From Acidobacteriota bacterium (GTDB taxonomy: Bacteria; Acidobacteriota; Vicinamibacteria; Vicinamibacterales; SCN-69-37), in the NCBI GenBank assembly GCA_021824055.1, contig JAKALV010000160.1:1-7567 (forward strand): a stretch of 7,567 nucleotides of DNA, given 5' to 3'. The first letter of the stretch is position 1. Every line of letters begins with the position of its first letter. The notes below the pieces were generated by a model, which saw nothing but the letters and a program-made list of their open reading frames with translations, was not told where the DNA came from and ran no database searches. This document shows positions 7,055 through 7,567 of this stretch, piece after piece. A program made the translations under genes and the position numbers.

Positions 7055-7567
7055 GCGATTGACACCCTGGAATTTGAAGAGCCGGTCGCGGTCCTGCTGA
7101 AGGAGATCGAGGCGATGGCGCTGATGCCGCAGACCGAGGAGCGGCTCGCCTCGATCGCCCGGCTCGAGAGCCGCGTCAAGGAGATGCGCGCGGAGATCTT
7201 CAAGACGCTGACGCCGTGGCAGCGCGTGCTGGTGGCGCGGCACCCGAACCGGCCGTGCATGCTCGACTACGTTGCGCGGCTGTTCACGGATTTCATCGAG
7301 CTGCACGGCGACCGCCGGTTTGCCGACGATCACGCGATCGTCACGGGGATGGGGCAGTTCCGCGGCCAGCCGGTGTTTGTGATCGGACACCAGAAGGGCC
7401 GCGATACGCAGCAGAAGATCCACCGCAACTTCGGCTACGCGCGCCCCGAGGGGTACCGGAAGGCGCTGCGCGTCATGAAGATGGCCGAGAAGTTCAAACG
7501 GCCGGTGATCGTGTTCGTCGATACGCCCGCGGCGTACCCCGGCGCCGAGTCCGAAGAGCGCGGCGTG
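7052..7567 (+). CDS. accA: Acetyl-CoA carboxylase carboxyltransferase subunit alpha (3'-truncated by window edge)
   Basis: The first 172 residues of AccA are present; E. coli AccA is 319 residues, so roughly half is missing beyond the window. With AccD it forms the carboxyltransferase that moves the carboxyl group from biotin on AccB to acetyl-CoA, giving malonyl-CoA for fatty acid synthesis. Evidence is the N-terminal helical segment with LxxEIEAM and RLASIARLE, then TPWQRVLVARHPNRP (54-68), FIELHGDRRFADDHAIVTGMG (81-101), IGHQKGRDTQQKIHRNFGYARPEGYRKALRVM, and the start of the crotonase-like core at FVDTPAAYPGAESEERGV (155-172). The usual DTPGAYPG motif of this family reads DTPAAYPG here. 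The start is set by GAGGAA upstream. It is the third gene of the presumed guaA-dnaE-accA transcription unit. Confidence 0.96.
   Translation, partial: MAIDTLEFEEPVAVLLKEIEAMALMPQTEERLASIARLESRVKEMRAEIFKTLTPWQRVLVARHPNRPCMLDYVARLFTDFIELHGDRRFADDHAIVTGMGQFRGQPVFVIGHQKGRDTQQKIHRNFGYARPEGYRKALRVMKMAEKFKRPVIVFVDTPAAYPGAESEERGV

Overview
The window is an ordinary, densely coded stretch of a GC-rich bacterial chromosome. It holds five protein genes and no gene-free stretch longer than about 100 bases. I see no mobile element, CRISPR array, tRNA, rRNA, integrase or other accessory marker. Third codon positions are strongly G/C throughout and codon use looks uniform, so nothing suggests recent transfer. 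The protein style (DnaE1-type polymerase, AccA with carboxyltransferase subunits encoded separately, secreted PQQ-like propeller) would fit an Acidobacteriota-type genome, perhaps of the Vicinamibacteria kind. That placement is a guess from protein flavour and cannot be settled from the sequence by eye.

Layout: (1) Bases 1-777, plus strand, hold the C-terminal two thirds of a fold-type I PLP-dependent aminotransferase whose start lies outside the window. (2) Bases 719-1903, minus strand (the open frame extends to 1972), encode a secreted PQQ-like/BamB-like beta-propeller protein. It converges on the aminotransferase and their 3' ends overlap by 59 bases. (3) A short divergent control region at about 1884-1974 carries a perfect TATAAT box on the plus strand and an imperfect inverted repeat. 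(4) Bases 1975-3510 are guaA (GMP synthase), 3519-7028 are dnaE (DNA polymerase III alpha), and 7052 to the window end is the 5' part of accA (acetyl-CoA carboxylase carboxyltransferase alpha). These three plus-strand genes are separated by only 8 and 23 bases and probably form one transcription unit read from the promoter near 1909.

The presumed operon joins three growth-linked functions: guanine nucleotide supply, chromosome replication and the first committed step of fatty acid synthesis. The two upstream genes are not obviously connected to it. The aminotransferase is cytoplasmic amino-acid metabolism of unknown substrate, and the propeller protein is predicted to be exported.

I did not find a previously undescribed system here. 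The points most worth checking are the complete metal-ligand set in the DnaE PHP domain (predicting built-in proofreading), the start-site and promoter ambiguity between guaA and the propeller gene, and the 59-base antisense overlap of the two convergent genes.
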